A DNA stretch of 22,842 bases, taken from Desulfobacteraceae bacterium. GTDB taxonomy: Bacteria > Desulfobacterota > DSM-4660 > Desulfatiglandales > Desulfatiglandaceae. Positions within the stretch are counted from its first letter, which is position 1, and the number at the start of each line of letters is the position of its first letter. Of the stretch, positions 7,783-15,982 are shown piece by piece. The position numbers were made by a program, and so were the translations under genes. The notes beneath the pieces were generated by a model, which worked only from the letters and a program-made list of their open reading frames with translations, did not search any database and was not told the origin of the DNA. The DNA is taken from assembly GCA_011042035.1 (NCBI GenBank), contig DQZA01000151.1, positions 1-22,842 of the forward strand. Reading direction: 5' to 3'.

Positions 7783-8726
7783 AAATAAAGGTAATAATTG
7801 TACTGGTAATAATAGGGTTGATTGGGCTGTTCTCCTCTGCCTTTGTTGTGGATGAAACCCAGCAGGTGGTTATAACCCAATTTGGTAAGGCAGTGGGAAA
7901 ACCCATTGTCAAGCCTGGCCTTTATTTTAAGATACCGATGGTTCAAAAGGCCAACTACTTTCCCAAGAACCTTCTCGAGTGGGATGGAGACCCTGGGCAA
8001 ATACCGACCCTTGATAAGACTTACATATGGGTAGATACCTTTGCTCGGTGGAAGATAGTGGATCCACTGAAGTTCTTCCAAACCGTGAACAACGTAATGG
8101 GTGCCCACGCAAGGCTTGACGACATTCTTGACGCTGCCGTCCGCAACCTTGTTACCTCGCATCGGTTGATCGAAACGGTCAGGAGGAGCAACCGAACGCT
8201 TGACACCCTGGAGCTGGGCCTTGCCACCCAAGAAAAATACGAGATGCTCAGCACCGTTAATATAGGCAGGGCCAAGATTATGGAGGAAGTAAAAAAGCAG
8301 GCAGAGCCCAAGGTGGAGGCCTTTGGTATCTCTCTCGTTGATGTCAAGATAAAGAGGGTCAACTATGTTGAACAGGTGAGGAGGTCAGTCTATGGCAGAA
8401 TGATCGCCGAGCGGAAACAAATGGCTGAAAAGTTCCGCTCCGAGGGCCAGGGCGAAGCCAGAAAGATAGAAGGTGAAAAGGAAAAGGTACTAAAAAAGAT
8501 CACCTCGGAGGCATACATGAAAGCCCAGATAATAAAGGGCAAGGCCGACGCAGAGGCCACGCGCATATACGCAAAGGCATTTGGAAAGGATCCCGAGTTT
8601 TATAGTTTCATGAAAACCCTCGAGGTTTACAGGGACACCCTGGACAAGGAAAGCACACTGGTGTTGTCAACCAAGTCCGACTTCATGCGTTATTTGAAGG
8701 GTTATGAAAAAAGAGGCACTCAATAA
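7779..8726 (+). CDS. hflC: HflC, SPFH-domain protease modulator subunit
   Basis: HflC is the partner of HflK in the inner-membrane complex that modulates FtsH. The 315-residue protein starts with a single membrane anchor at about 3-22 (IKVIIVLVIIGLIGLFSSAFVV). The SPFH domain starts DETQQVVITQFGKAVG. Typical HflC blocks follow: ARLDDILDAAVRNLV, VDVKIKRVNYVEQVRRSVYGRMIAER and the C-terminal FYSFMKTLEVYRDTL. Residues about 215-275 form a charged coiled coil rich in Lys, Glu and Ala. Its start overlaps the hflK stop. Confidence 0.95.
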   Translation: MKIKVIIVLVIIGLIGLFSSAFVVDETQQVVITQFGKAVGKPIVKPGLYFKIPMVQKANYFPKNLLEWDGDPGQIPTLDKTYIWVDTFARWKIVDPLKFFQTVNNVMGAHARLDDILDAAVRNLVTSHRLIETVRRSNRTLDTLELGLATQEKYEMLSTVNIGRAKIMEEVKKQAEPKVEAFGISLVDVKIKRVNYVEQVRRSVYGRMIAERKQMAEKFRSEGQGEARKIEGEKEKVLKKITSEAYMKAQIIKGKADAEATRIYAKAFGKDPEFYSFMKTLEVYRDTLDKESTLVLSTKSDFMRYLKGYEKRGTQ

Positions 8727-8752
8727 GATTACTGCCTAGGGGGAGAGTTGCC

Positions 8753-9241
8753 ATGGTAAGAACAGAAATCTCGTTATTTCTCAAGAACGTGCCGGGAGAG
8801 CTTGGCAAGCTCTCTTCAATGCTGGGGGAAGCGGGGGTGAATATTGACGCCCTCACCATACAAGACGCCTCTGACTACGTGCAGGGGCTGTTCAAAGCAA
8901 GGGGCAAGTCCCTGAAGCGAATTGCCCCCGCAGCAAGCTATGGTTCCATGCAAAAGGACTCTGCTGACTACGCCCTCATCAGGCTGCTGGTGGACAACAC
9001 AGACACGGCACTCGATTTACTGTCCAAGGAACAGTACGTATTTGATATAATGCCAGTTATCGCCCTCGAGATTGAAAATAAGCCTGGCACCCTTGCCAGG
9101 ATGGCAAAAAGATTTGGTGAAGAGGGAATAAATATAAACTACGTGTATGGTTCTGCCCTGCCGAGGGGCAAGAAATCCCTTTTTGTCTTTTGTCCTGAAG
9201 ACATTGAATTGGCAGCCAGGATATTCAAGGACGAGGAATAG
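8753..9241 (+). CDS. Tandem ACT-domain protein
   Basis: The 162-residue protein consists of two ACT domains and no enzyme domain. The first (about 1-90) opens EISLFLKNVPGELGKLSSML and contains a 25-residue insertion rich in Gly, Lys and Ala. The second (about 100-162) opens ALEIENKPGTLARMAKRFGE, with INYVYGSA in the effector-binding loop region. ACT domains bind amino acids or related ligands and regulate metabolic enzymes; the ligand here is unknown. A GGGGGAG ribosome site precedes the ATG. It is 26 bases after hflC and probably cotranscribed. It converges on recJ with only four bases between the stops. Stand-alone acetolactate-synthase-like regulators are an alternative comparison. Confidence 0.85.
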   Translation: MVRTEISLFLKNVPGELGKLSSMLGEAGVNIDALTIQDASDYVQGLFKARGKSLKRIAPAASYGSMQKDSADYALIRLLVDNTDTALDLLSKEQYVFDIMPVIALEIENKPGTLARMAKRFGEEGININYVYGSALPRGKKSLFVFCPEDIELAARIFKDEE

Positions 9242-9245
9242 TAGC

Positions 9246-10973
9246 TCAAGGGACATGTTCTCTGAAATCGGCCAGTTTTAGTTGAAGACTCTCGTAGCCT
9301 TGCCAGCTATTGAGCTTCGGCGTGTAGGCAATATCAATATGGGTTCCAACCCATGGGATCTTTGTTCCCATATGAAAGCCTATGGCATCGTATAGTTTCC
9401 CGTCTTCGCGCAATAACATTTTAAGATGCTTTTCCCCAACTACCCTTGCCTCCAAGACCTGGACTGACCTGGTACAAAAAATCGGCTCTGGATTCCCATT
9501 TCCATAAGGGGCCAAGGTGTCCAGTGCGTCCACCAGTTTTCTGGAGATTTCCTTGAAATGAACCTCCGCATCAATATTGAGGACCGGTCTCAGGTCCTCG
9601 CCCTCCAGGGACTCCTCGGCAATTTCGGTAATTGTCTTTTTCAGCTCATTGAATTTGGCCCTTTGCAAAGAAAAGCCCGCCGCGTGACTGTGGCCCCCAA
9701 ATCTATCAAGCAGATCCCCTATTCTGCAAACGGCCTCGTAGAGATTGAACTTGTCAATACTTCTGCCCGAACCCTTTGCCTTTTGTCCCTCAAAGGTCAG
9801 AACCAAGGTTGGCCGATAATACTTATCCACCAGCCTTGATGCTACAATTCCCAAAACCCCCTCATGCCAGCCCTCCTTTCCAAACACCAGTACCTTTTTG
9901 TCCAGGATTGACTCATTCCGCTCAATGACACCGGCGATGTCCCTCAGCACATCCTGCTCAAGTCTTTGGCGAAGGGCATTGACAGCGTTGATCTCACTGG
10001 CAAGCTGGACCACCGATTCCTTTTCCTCAGCCATCAATATGCGAAGACATATATCAGGGGAAGATATTCTTCCTGGTGCGTTGAGTCTTGGGGCAACTCG
10101 GAAGGCAACCACAGTCGAATCAATATTCTTAGGGTCAGCGGCACTTGACTCAACCAGGGCCTCAAGCCCGGGCCATCTGGTGCTCATCAGCCTGCTCAAG
10201 CCGTACTTTACAAATGCCCTGTTTTGCCCCAACATTGGGACTTGGTCTGCAACTGTACCTACGGCCACAAGGTCCAAGAAATCCCTCATGTCGGGCTCTG
10301 CCCTTCCCCCAAAATATCCCCTTTCCCGCAACCTGGCCCGCACCCCCACAGCCAGTAAAAACGCAACGCCCACTCCTGCCAGCTCCATTCCGGGATACGA
10401 CGAGTCTGCCCTCTGGGGATTGATGACAGGGCAATGGAATCGGATATCCTTTGGGATCCTGTGATGGTCAGTGACGATCACCTTCATACCCAATTCCCTT
10501 GCAAGGGCCACTTCCTGTTCATTGGAGACCCCACAGTCCACTGTGATAAGGAGCCCTTGCCCAGCGCCGCGTATCTTTCTCACTGCCTCATGGTTCAAGC
10601 CATAGCCTTCCTTTAGACGATTGGGAACATATACAGCACATGGAACGCCCAGGTCCTTGAAAAAATGGTAAAGGAGACATGCCCCTGTTAAGCCATCGGC
10701 ATCGTAGTCGCCATAAATCGTAATGGGGTCCTGGTTGGCTATGGATGTGCACACAAGATCAACTGCCTTTTCCATGTCCGGCAAAAGCCAGGGATCTGGC
10801 ATATCAGCAAGCCTTGGAAACATAAATGCCCTTGCGGATTCTTCATCTCTCACGCCCCTGTTGATCAAGACCTGGGCTAAGATGGAATTGATACCTAGAT
10901 TTTTGGCAAGTTTTTGCGCCAAGGGTGACTTAGGCCGGATATGCCATTTCTTTGCCATGGGTCCGTAAGCCAT
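9246..10973 (-). CDS. recJ: Single-stranded-DNA-specific exonuclease RecJ
   Basis: RecJ degrades single-stranded DNA 5' to 3' in recombination, mismatch repair and replication-fork processing. All DHH-family motifs are visible in this 575-residue protein: GDYDADG at 89-95, TVDCG at 144-148, TDHH at 168-171 and RLNAPGR at 296-302. In the DHHA1 half, GWHEGVLGIVASRL is at 368-381, GSGRS at 401-405 and GGHSHAAGF at 426-434. A C-terminal OB-like domain contains LDTLAPYGNGNPEPIF. Length is normal. The ATG immediately follows the kdsB stop, with no gap, so the two genes are cotranscribed. A second ATG five codons later is possible. Neither has a strong ribosome site. Confidence 0.96.
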   Translation of the reverse strand: MAYGPMAKKWHIRPKSPLAQKLAKNLGINSILAQVLINRGVRDEESARAFMFPRLADMPDPWLLPDMEKAVDLVCTSIANQDPITIYGDYDADGLTGACLLYHFFKDLGVPCAVYVPNRLKEGYGLNHEAVRKIRGAGQGLLITVDCGVSNEQEVALARELGMKVIVTDHHRIPKDIRFHCPVINPQRADSSYPGMELAGVGVAFLLAVGVRARLRERGYFGGRAEPDMRDFLDLVAVGTVADQVPMLGQNRAFVKYGLSRLMSTRWPGLEALVESSAADPKNIDSTVVAFRVAPRLNAPGRISSPDICLRILMAEEKESVVQLASEINAVNALRQRLEQDVLRDIAGVIERNESILDKKVLVFGKEGWHEGVLGIVASRLVDKYYRPTLVLTFEGQKAKGSGRSIDKFNLYEAVCRIGDLLDRFGGHSHAAGFSLQRAKFNELKKTITEIAEESLEGEDLRPVLNIDAEVHFKEISRKLVDALDTLAPYGNGNPEPIFCTRSVQVLEARVVGEKHLKMLLREDGKLYDAIGFHMGTKIPWVGTHIDIAYTPKLNSWQGYESLQLKLADFREHVP

Positions 10974-11723
10974 TTAGGCACCGCGGGGGGAGGTTCCGAG
11001 TAGGTCTTCCACGTCGGCAATATCGGCTTCAATGTCCACTTCCACTGAATCAACGGGGCTCTCCACCATCTTGATGCGGAATCCATTTTCCAACGCCCTC
11101 AGTTGTTCCAGCTTTTCGATCTCTTCCAGAAGGCCCACGGGTAATTGGGTAAAGCGCGAGAGGAATTTCATCCTATATGCATAGATGCCCAAATGTTTTG
11201 CGTAGCAAGACTTGGCCCCGGCTTCCCTGAAGTAAGGTATAGGCGCTCTCGAGAAGTAAAGGGCAAAGCCCCTGTTGTCCATGACAACCTTAACGTGGTT
11301 TGGGTTGCTCCCCTCTTGTTTCCCTCGAACGGCGAAATATAACGTCGCCATTGAAAGATCTGGGTCCTCCTCCAGGGGTCTAACCAACTTATCCACGAGA
11401 CTTGGAGGGAAAAGTGGCTGGTCACCTTGGATATTGATCACGATATCCTCTGGCCTCAGCCCTATCGTAGTAGCGGCCTCATGTACCCTATCTGTGCCGG
11501 ATGCGTGCTCACTTGAGGTCATAATGGCCCTGCCACCAAATGCCTCCACGCACTCTCTTATTCTCTTGTCGTCAGTGGCCACATACACTCCACTCAGCTT
11601 GGAAGATTTGCGGGCCTGCTCCACCACCCGCTGTATCATGGGCTTGCCGGCAATTTCAGCCAGCGGCTTACCCGGAAACCTTTTGGATCCATATCTTGCA
11701 GGAATGATGGCCACTATTTTCAT
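10974..11723 (-). CDS. kdsB: 3-deoxy-manno-octulosonate cytidylyltransferase (CMP-KDO synthetase)
   Basis: KdsB activates KDO with CTP to give CMP-KDO, the donor for the inner core of lipopolysaccharide. The 249-residue protein has the full signature: IIPARYGSKRFPGKPLAEIAGKPMI at the N-terminus, VYVATDD near residue 47 and INIQGDQPLF near 95. Then come FSRAPIPYFRE and HLGIYAYR, followed by LEQLRALENGFRIKM near the C-terminus. A GGTGG ribosome site lies six bases before the ATG. Its stop codon touches the recJ start. The gene is strong evidence that the host makes lipopolysaccharide. Confidence 0.97.
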   Translation of the reverse strand: MKIVAIIPARYGSKRFPGKPLAEIAGKPMIQRVVEQARKSSKLSGVYVATDDKRIRECVEAFGGRAIMTSSEHASGTDRVHEAATTIGLRPEDIVINIQGDQPLFPPSLVDKLVRPLEEDPDLSMATLYFAVRGKQEGSNPNHVKVVMDNRGFALYFSRAPIPYFREAGAKSCYAKHLGIYAYRMKFLSRFTQLPVGLLEEIEKLEQLRALENGFRIKMVESPVDSVEVDIEADIADVEDLLGTSPRGA

Positions 11724-11983
11724 TTTACACCACCCTCATGGATGAGGAATGGACGCATCAGGAAACCAGGGCCCCTTCGCTCGAGGCAAGAAGCATTCGG
11801 CCTCAAGCGGCTTAGGCCCGCTCCTTACATCCTAGAGCCTTTCATCCCGCCCCTTAGGCGGGTGGCAGCCCACTTCTTTGTGTGAGCAAATATCGAATAT
11901 CGAATATTGAATGACGGCAAACGGTAAACGGTGAACAGTGAACGGTGCACGGTCAACGAACTCCAGCTCACTTTAGACCACTC
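11724..11983. other. 260-base gap upstream of kdsB, occupied in part by a composite heptamer repeat
   Basis: No gene is seen. Positions about 11845-11982 belong to composite repeat copy A. The part next to kdsB (11724-11845) is GC-rich and must hold the kdsB control region; no convincing promoter was recognised. A perfect 6-bp hairpin (CCCGCC at 11846-11851, GGCGGG at 11857-11862) lacks a T-run and is not called a terminator. Confidence 0.5.
11845..11982 (-). repeat. Composite heptanucleotide repeat, copy A
   Basis: Read on the minus strand, the block starts near the queD stop with a degenerate leader (CTAAAGTGAGCTGGAGTT). Heptamers of ACCGTTN type follow, then TTCGATA type, then TTTGCTC and ACACAAA, ending in an ACCCGCC block. 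On the plus strand the in-phase heptamers run without interruption from 11884 to 11960 (11 units). The same order of blocks appears in copies B and C. Confidence 0.85.
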
Positions 11984-12358
11984 CTAACTCTCTCCGTAAT
12001 AACTCGCACACGCTGTATCCGACTCCCATGCCGTCACCTTGTACACGGCCACAGGCCTATCAGCCAGCTCTTCGGCCACCCTGGTAAAAATATACCTTGC
12101 TATATTCTCCGAAGAGGGGTTCTCCTCGCGAAATGGTTCAAGGTCGTTTAGGAATTCATGGTCAAGGGTTTCAAGGGCCTTGTTGGTCGCCTCTTTCACA
12201 TCATGAAAATCCACCAATGTCCCGTCATCTCCCAATTGCTCGCCCCTAACGTGCACTTCCACCTTCCAGTTGTGGCCATGTAGTCTCTCGCACGAGCCCT
12301 TAAAATTACGAAGCTGGTGCGCACCTGCAAAATGGGAAATTATCTTTAGCTCATACAT
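11984..12358 (-). CDS. queD: 6-carboxy-tetrahydropterin synthase (QueD)
   Basis: QueD converts dihydroneopterin triphosphate to 6-carboxytetrahydropterin, the second step of queuosine (preQ0) biosynthesis. The 124-residue protein has zinc ligand H14 in FAGAHQL and the motif C23-ERL-HGH (H27, H29). The three-residue spacing between Cys and HGH is the queuosine-type pattern, as opposed to the longer spacing of eukaryotic pyruvoyl-tetrahydropterin synthases. LVDFHDVK, LDHEFLND and a C-terminal VTAWESDTACASYY complete the family set. The start lies five bases after the zinc-ribbon gene and has no separate strong ribosome site, so coupling is likely. No queC, queE or queF is in the window. Confidence 0.92.
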   Translation of the reverse strand: MYELKIISHFAGAHQLRNFKGSCERLHGHNWKVEVHVRGEQLGDDGTLVDFHDVKEATNKALETLDHEFLNDLEPFREENPSSENIARYIFTRVAEELADRPVAVYKVTAWESDTACASYYGES

Positions 12359-12363
12359 TCATT

Positions 12364-12621
12364 CTACTCCTCTTGGCCAGATTCGTAAGGCCTGCCGCAC
12401 TCTGTACATTTTCCGTCCACGATTATGCCAGTGCATGTTCCATCAGGACAAAGTATCCGATTCTCGATGTCAAACGCATCCTCGTCATCACTTGCGTCCG
12501 ATGCCTCTTGATGAAACGGGGCTCCACAATACATGCAAAATTTGGCCTCTTCGGGACTGGACTCCCCGCACTCCTGGCATTCAATCCCTGGAATCTCCTC
12601 CATGCAAATTGGGCATTTCAT
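12364..12621 (-). CDS. Small multi-zinc-ribbon protein
   Basis: This 85-residue acidic protein has CxxC knuckles at C3/C6, C15/C18, C29/C32 and C72/C75, plus C58/C63. That is enough for two zinc ribbons separated by an Asp/Glu/Ser-rich linker at about 38-54. The middle segment (EEAKFCMYCGAPF) matches the general zinc-ribbon pattern often found at the ends of regulatory and membrane proteins. No catalytic domain is present. A GAGGGGG ribosome site supports the ATG at 12619-12621. It is five bases upstream of queD and probably in the same transcript. Its function is unknown; binding of nucleic acid or protein is the usual role of such modules. Confidence 0.75.
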   Translation of the reverse strand: MKCPICMEEIPGIECQECGESSPEEAKFCMYCGAPFHQEASDASDDEDAFDIENRILCPDGTCTGIIVDGKCTECGRPYESGQEE

Positions 12622-12638
12622 TGCTCTCGTACCCCCTC

Positions 12639-12668
12639 AAAAAAAATAGGGCCACTATCACCGGCCCT
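12639..12668 (-). terminator. Hairpin with eight-U tail between fmdB-type gene and zinc-ribbon-queD pair
   Basis: On the minus strand AGGGCC (12663-12668) pairs with GGCCCT (12648-12653) around a nine-base loop. An A and eight T residues follow. This is a good intrinsic terminator for the FmdB-type gene. The T-run directly abuts the ribosome site of the zinc-ribbon gene, and a promoter candidate lies just upstream, so it may also act as a leader attenuator. Confidence 0.75.
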
Positions 12669-12671
12669 TCA

Positions 12672-12700
12672 CTTTTAGTGGAACCAAGAACTTTTGTCAA
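12672..12700 (-). promoter_or_regulatory. Probable sigma-70 promoter of the zinc-ribbon-queD pair
   Basis: On the minus strand a perfect TTGACA (12695-12700) is separated by 17 bases from TAAAAG (12672-12677, four of six consensus positions). Initiation would fall at the foot of the terminator-like hairpin at 12648-12668. Confidence 0.5.
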
Positions 12701-12739
12701 TCTCGGTACATTACCCCATCACAAACTATGGTTGTGGCC

Positions 12740-12904
12740 CTAACTTTTCTTGGATGTCACAACCTGGAAGGATGTGATCTGTTGCTTCACACGGGTGCTT
12801 TTACACTTCGGGCAACGTATCTTCTTCTTTTCGTATTCGGAGATAGGCATAACCAGCGTAAATTCCTTGTTGCACTTGTTGCAAATGAATTCGTATGTTG
12901 GCAT
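12740..12904 (-). CDS. FmdB-family zinc-ribbon protein, 54 residues
   Basis: A short but convincing gene on the minus strand opens with ATG at 12902-12904 and stops at TAG 12740-12742. It begins MPTYEFICNKCNKEF, the near-invariant opening of the FmdB regulatory-protein family. A single zinc ribbon is formed by C8/C11 and C31/C34, with IRCPKCKSTRVKQQITSF typical of the second half. A strong GGAGGT ribosome site precedes the start. Length (54) is close to the short end of the family. The FmdB name derives from a putative regulator of formamidase; the true role of most members is unknown. It is preceded by a promoter candidate and followed by an intrinsic hairpin. Confidence 0.88.
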   Translation of the reverse strand: MPTYEFICNKCNKEFTLVMPISEYEKKKIRCPKCKSTRVKQQITSFQVVTSKKS

Positions 12905-12954
12905 CGCTAACCTCCATGTATTGTTTGTCTATTCGCCGCCTCTTATTATGAAGA

Positions 12955-12982
12955 ATCTTAAACTCTTTACCAGTATTGTCAA
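12955..12982 (-). promoter_or_regulatory. Probable promoter of the FmdB-type gene
   Basis: On the minus strand a perfect TTGACA (12977-12982) is followed after 16 bases by TAAGAT (12955-12960, four of six consensus positions). It lies about 50 bases before the ATG. The rest of the 198-base gap up to 13102 shows no gene. Confidence 0.5.
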
Positions 12983-13102
12983 TAGGATTTCTCGTAAACC
13001 GCAAGACAGGCCAATGTCTTGTAACGAGTCCCGGCCTCGCCGTGCACGTCTCGCCTTGCTCTCTCTCATTCAATGGCTGGGGTACTATAATTGCTTACGT
13101 CC

Positions 13103-14113
13103 TTACTTCCCCCCTCTTCTCTGTCTCGCGAGCATCTCAGAGGCCCTTCTCACCAGGGATCTTGCGTCAATCACCCCCGCATCCTCGGTCGATGCTATTC
13201 CTCCTTTCAGGCGCAGTTCAATTGAGTTGTCTTCGACTTGAATCGGATTCTCAGATATATGTAGGGACAGTCGCTCTAGCAATTTCATAGCCTTTTTTTT
13301 CGTGGTAGAGGGCAAGATAACTACAAATTCTCCTTGCTTATACGTCCCTAGCACGTCAGTCACCCTTACCAAAGATCGCATCTCCTTCGCTACCCTTCCT
13401 GCAACCTCTCTGGGTAAATTCCCTTTACTCTCATGGGACACTTGGTCTTCAATCTCCATGAGGATAACCGATAGGGTATTTTCGTAACGTATGGCTCGCT
13501 GGAATTCCCTGGCCAGTATTTCTTCAATGGCCCTCGCGTTTAGTAAACCCGTAACTTCATCCCGTGATGATGACAGCTTGACCCTTTCGTGCGCCACCAC
13601 GTTGGACAGGCAAACCGATACCTTTATGGCTAGCCTCTTAAGAAGTGTGGTATCCATCCCCGGAACATAGCGATCAGGCGAAGCATCCCCAAGGTTCAAG
13701 GTGCCAACAACGTCCCCATTTAGCGTAATTGGGGCTAGGGCTAGGGAGCGTATAAGGTATTTTTCGTGGTCAGGAAAAAGCTTGTAAAAAGGGCTCAGGT
13801 CCTCGTTTACAAGAATAGGCTCCCTAGAGGATCCAATGAGTCCGAGCAGGGTGTCTCGTGAGACGACGCTTAGCCTCTGCCTCACCACATCCGAGTCAAA
13901 AAGCACAGGAATTAGAGGGGCTAAGTCTCCCTCCTCAGTCAACGTAATCCATACATAAGGTATGGCGAATTTTTCACGAATTTCAGTCAAGAGCCTCTCA
14001 AAGAGGTCTTTGAAGTTCAATACCGAAAGGATTGTTACCTCAACTTCAAAGAATTTTCTCGCTATTTCCTCATTGCGCTCGAGCCTCTCTAAGATAGCGT
14101 CTAGATCGTTCAT
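13103..14113 (-). CDS. GAF protein with a degenerate GGDEF domain
   Basis: From the chosen ATG at 14111-14113 the protein has 336 residues. It has an N-terminal coiled segment, a GAF domain (about 22-175) and a C-terminal GGDEF-like domain (about 185-335). The GGDEF region opens with RDEVTGLLNARAIEEIL, a clear family start. The signature loop is YKQGEF in place of GGDEF, and the usual metal-binding Asp region reads LMEIEDQ. Diguanylate cyclase activity is therefore unlikely; a sensory or scaffolding role is inferred. An ATG at 14135-14137 would add eight residues, but the later ATG follows GGGGAGG. It lies just downstream of the histidine kinase gene on the same strand and is probably cotranscribed. 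Confidence 0.82.
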   Translation of the reverse strand: MNDLDAILERLERNEEIARKFFEVEVTILSVLNFKDLFERLLTEIREKFAIPYVWITLTEEGDLAPLIPVLFDSDVVRQRLSVVSRDTLLGLIGSSREPILVNEDLSPFYKLFPDHEKYLIRSLALAPITLNGDVVGTLNLGDASPDRYVPGMDTTLLKRLAIKVSVCLSNVVAHERVKLSSSRDEVTGLLNARAIEEILAREFQRAIRYENTLSVILMEIEDQVSHESKGNLPREVAGRVAKEMRSLVRVTDVLGTYKQGEFVVILPSTTKKKAMKLLERLSLHISENPIQVEDNSIELRLKGGIASTEDAGVIDARSLVRRASEMLARQRRGGK

Positions 14114-14158
14114 GCCCTCCCCTGTTCCATATTCCATGGGTCAAAATCTAGCGGCATC

Positions 14159-15982
14159 TTACTCTTCCCAGTGTATAGGCAGCCGCACTATAAAGGTTGT
14201 GGTGTTTTTCCTGGATTCAACCTCTATTTTTCCTCCAAGTAACCTCATAATCCTATAAGTGATATACAAACCTCTTCCCTCGTTGCCTTCACCTTGCATC
14301 AGGCGCTTTCTGTCTTCCTCGGGAATCCTGCCGGTGTTTGTTATTTCGGCGCAAGCCCACTCACCATCTTCGAATGTCCTGATTGAAAGGGTTCCGCCCT
14401 TTAGCGGTATGGCCTTTGTGGCATTATTTAGGAGGTTGTCAAAGACCCTCTCCAGGTGTATCGGGAAACAACTGACTCTGAGCCCTCCAACAAATGGTCC
14501 CTCCCTTAATATCACGTTTTGTTTCAATTGTTCCCTAATTGCCTCCTTGTTTATCTCGAATCTCTTTCGCAGAATCTCACTCATGTCCACCACTTGTTCC
14601 TTGCCAACCGCGTATATGCTCAGGGCCAACTCTTGCATCCTGCTGGTTTCTTCAAACAGAATGTCCACATATCGTTCGATCTGGTCCTTGTGTTCCTCGA
14701 ACCGCCCGTCTTCTAACATTTTCTTCAGCCTTCTGGCAAATCCTGCTGAGGCGATTGCCGGGTTCTTGAAGTCATGCAGTATGTCATCAAGCCTTTCCAT
14801 GCGTTGGGCCTTCATCAATTCTTGGCCCAAAAAGAGAAACAGCTCAATCTCGTCATCCCTGTATCTTTGCCTTTGCTCAATGGCATCAAAGGTCATAAAG
14901 TGCGTGATCTCACCCTCAACATAAAGTGGGATATAGAGGATGGAATTAATATTGTGCTCTTGGGCAAATCTCTTCATGCGTGGAGATATTATGCTGGTTT
15001 TTTGAGGATCAACCACCAAAATATAGGATGGAGACACAACTTCATAGGATCCATCGCCTTCATATTCTCTCAGTCCAAGAATTATCTCGAAGGCCGGTTC
15101 CGTACTAACCGCAAACTTTTGGCCGATTCCGTGGTAACCGGTTCCCTCGGGATAACCAGCCTCCAATGTCACGTGTTGATAGTCGCCGGTGACCGAGAAC
15201 AGGGCGCAGCTCTGCACATTGACCACATCCGCAAGCTCGGGTATCACTGCATTGAACACCTCTTTCATCTTTATTCCGCCGCGTCTTCCTAGCCTGCGGA
15301 AAATATGCCGGACAATGGCGTCCTTTTTCTCGTTGAGCCGATGCATGGAGATGATTTTTTTGCGTGCAATTACGTAACTTAGACGTTTGGCCAGAAGCTC
15401 GGCAATCTTGATCTCCAACGGGCTGAACTCCCTGCCACGTTCAGGAAAGTATATCTGGATAACCCCTCGGGTATCCCTCTCGCTTGGAAAGAACCTTGGT
15501 ATCTCCAATGGGATGGCCATAAGGGAATGGATACCTCTCCTATAAACCACCTCCTTATCTTCATACCTTTTTTCATTCATTATGTCTGGCACTAGACAAG
15601 CCCTGCCACTCTTGACCACTTCTCCTGCGATGCTCCCTTCAAGGGGTATGTAGATCTCCCGATGCTCTTCGTGGGAGGGATAGGAACCATAGGAAAGCAT
15701 CTGTTCGCTTTGGGGATCGTAAATACGGACCGAGGCTGAACTGGCCCCTAGGAATTCAACGATGTACCTCGTTGCCCTTGCAAGAATTTTCTGCTCTGGC
15801 AGGTCCGGATCAATATCTACTATCTCGTCCACCTGTTTTATGATTTGATCCAAGAAACTCGTCAAAAGGTGGGTCTCAAGCCACTCCATCAAGGACCGCC
15901 AAAAATCTTCGCTGCACACGGCCTCCCTAACCCAAGGCTCCTTTTTTAGTGCTTCTACTATATTTCGAAGATTAGACCACAT
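14159..15982 (-). CDS. Soluble GAF-GAF sensor histidine kinase
   Basis: This 607-residue protein probably autophosphorylates on H403 in response to a cytoplasmic signal. Two GAF-type sensor domains lie at about 65-205 (IYIPLEGSIAGEVVKSG, MAIPLEI) and 240-390 (ILYIPLYVEGEI). A dimerisation and phosphoacceptor helix carries H403 in ILHDFKNPAIASAGF. The ATPase domain has an N-box, NLLNNATKAIP, near 516-526 and a glycine box, GEGNEGRGLYITYRIMRLLGG, at 564-584. No membrane helix or signal peptide is seen, so it is cytoplasmic. The start at 15980-15982 lacks a ribosome site and abuts composite repeat copy B. No response regulator gene is in the window; the GAF/degenerate-GGDEF gene follows 45 bases downstream. 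Confidence 0.9.
   Translation of the reverse strand: MWSNLRNIVEALKKEPWVREAVCSEDFWRSLMEWLETHLLTSFLDQIIKQVDEIVDIDPDLPEQKILARATRYIVEFLGASSASVRIYDPQSEQMLSYGSYPSHEEHREIYIPLEGSIAGEVVKSGRACLVPDIMNEKRYEDKEVVYRRGIHSLMAIPLEIPRFFPSERDTRGVIQIYFPERGREFSPLEIKIAELLAKRLSYVIARKKIISMHRLNEKKDAIVRHIFRRLGRRGGIKMKEVFNAVIPELADVVNVQSCALFSVTGDYQHVTLEAGYPEGTGYHGIGQKFAVSTEPAFEIILGLREYEGDGSYEVVSPSYILVVDPQKTSIISPRMKRFAQEHNINSILYIPLYVEGEITHFMTFDAIEQRQRYRDDEIELFLFLGQELMKAQRMERLDDILHDFKNPAIASAGFARRLKKMLEDGRFEEHKDQIERYVDILFEETSRMQELALSIYAVGKEQVVDMSEILRKRFEINKEAIREQLKQNVILREGPFVGGLRVSCFPIHLERVFDNLLNNATKAIPLKGGTLSIRTFEDGEWACAEITNTGRIPEEDRKRLMQGEGNEGRGLYITYRIMRLLGGKIEVESRKNTTTFIVRLPIHWEE

Noticed and set aside
10145..10464. Long plus-strand frames antisense to recJ
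   Set aside because: Shadows of recJ: the minus strand carries all RecJ motifs and the antisense frames have none.
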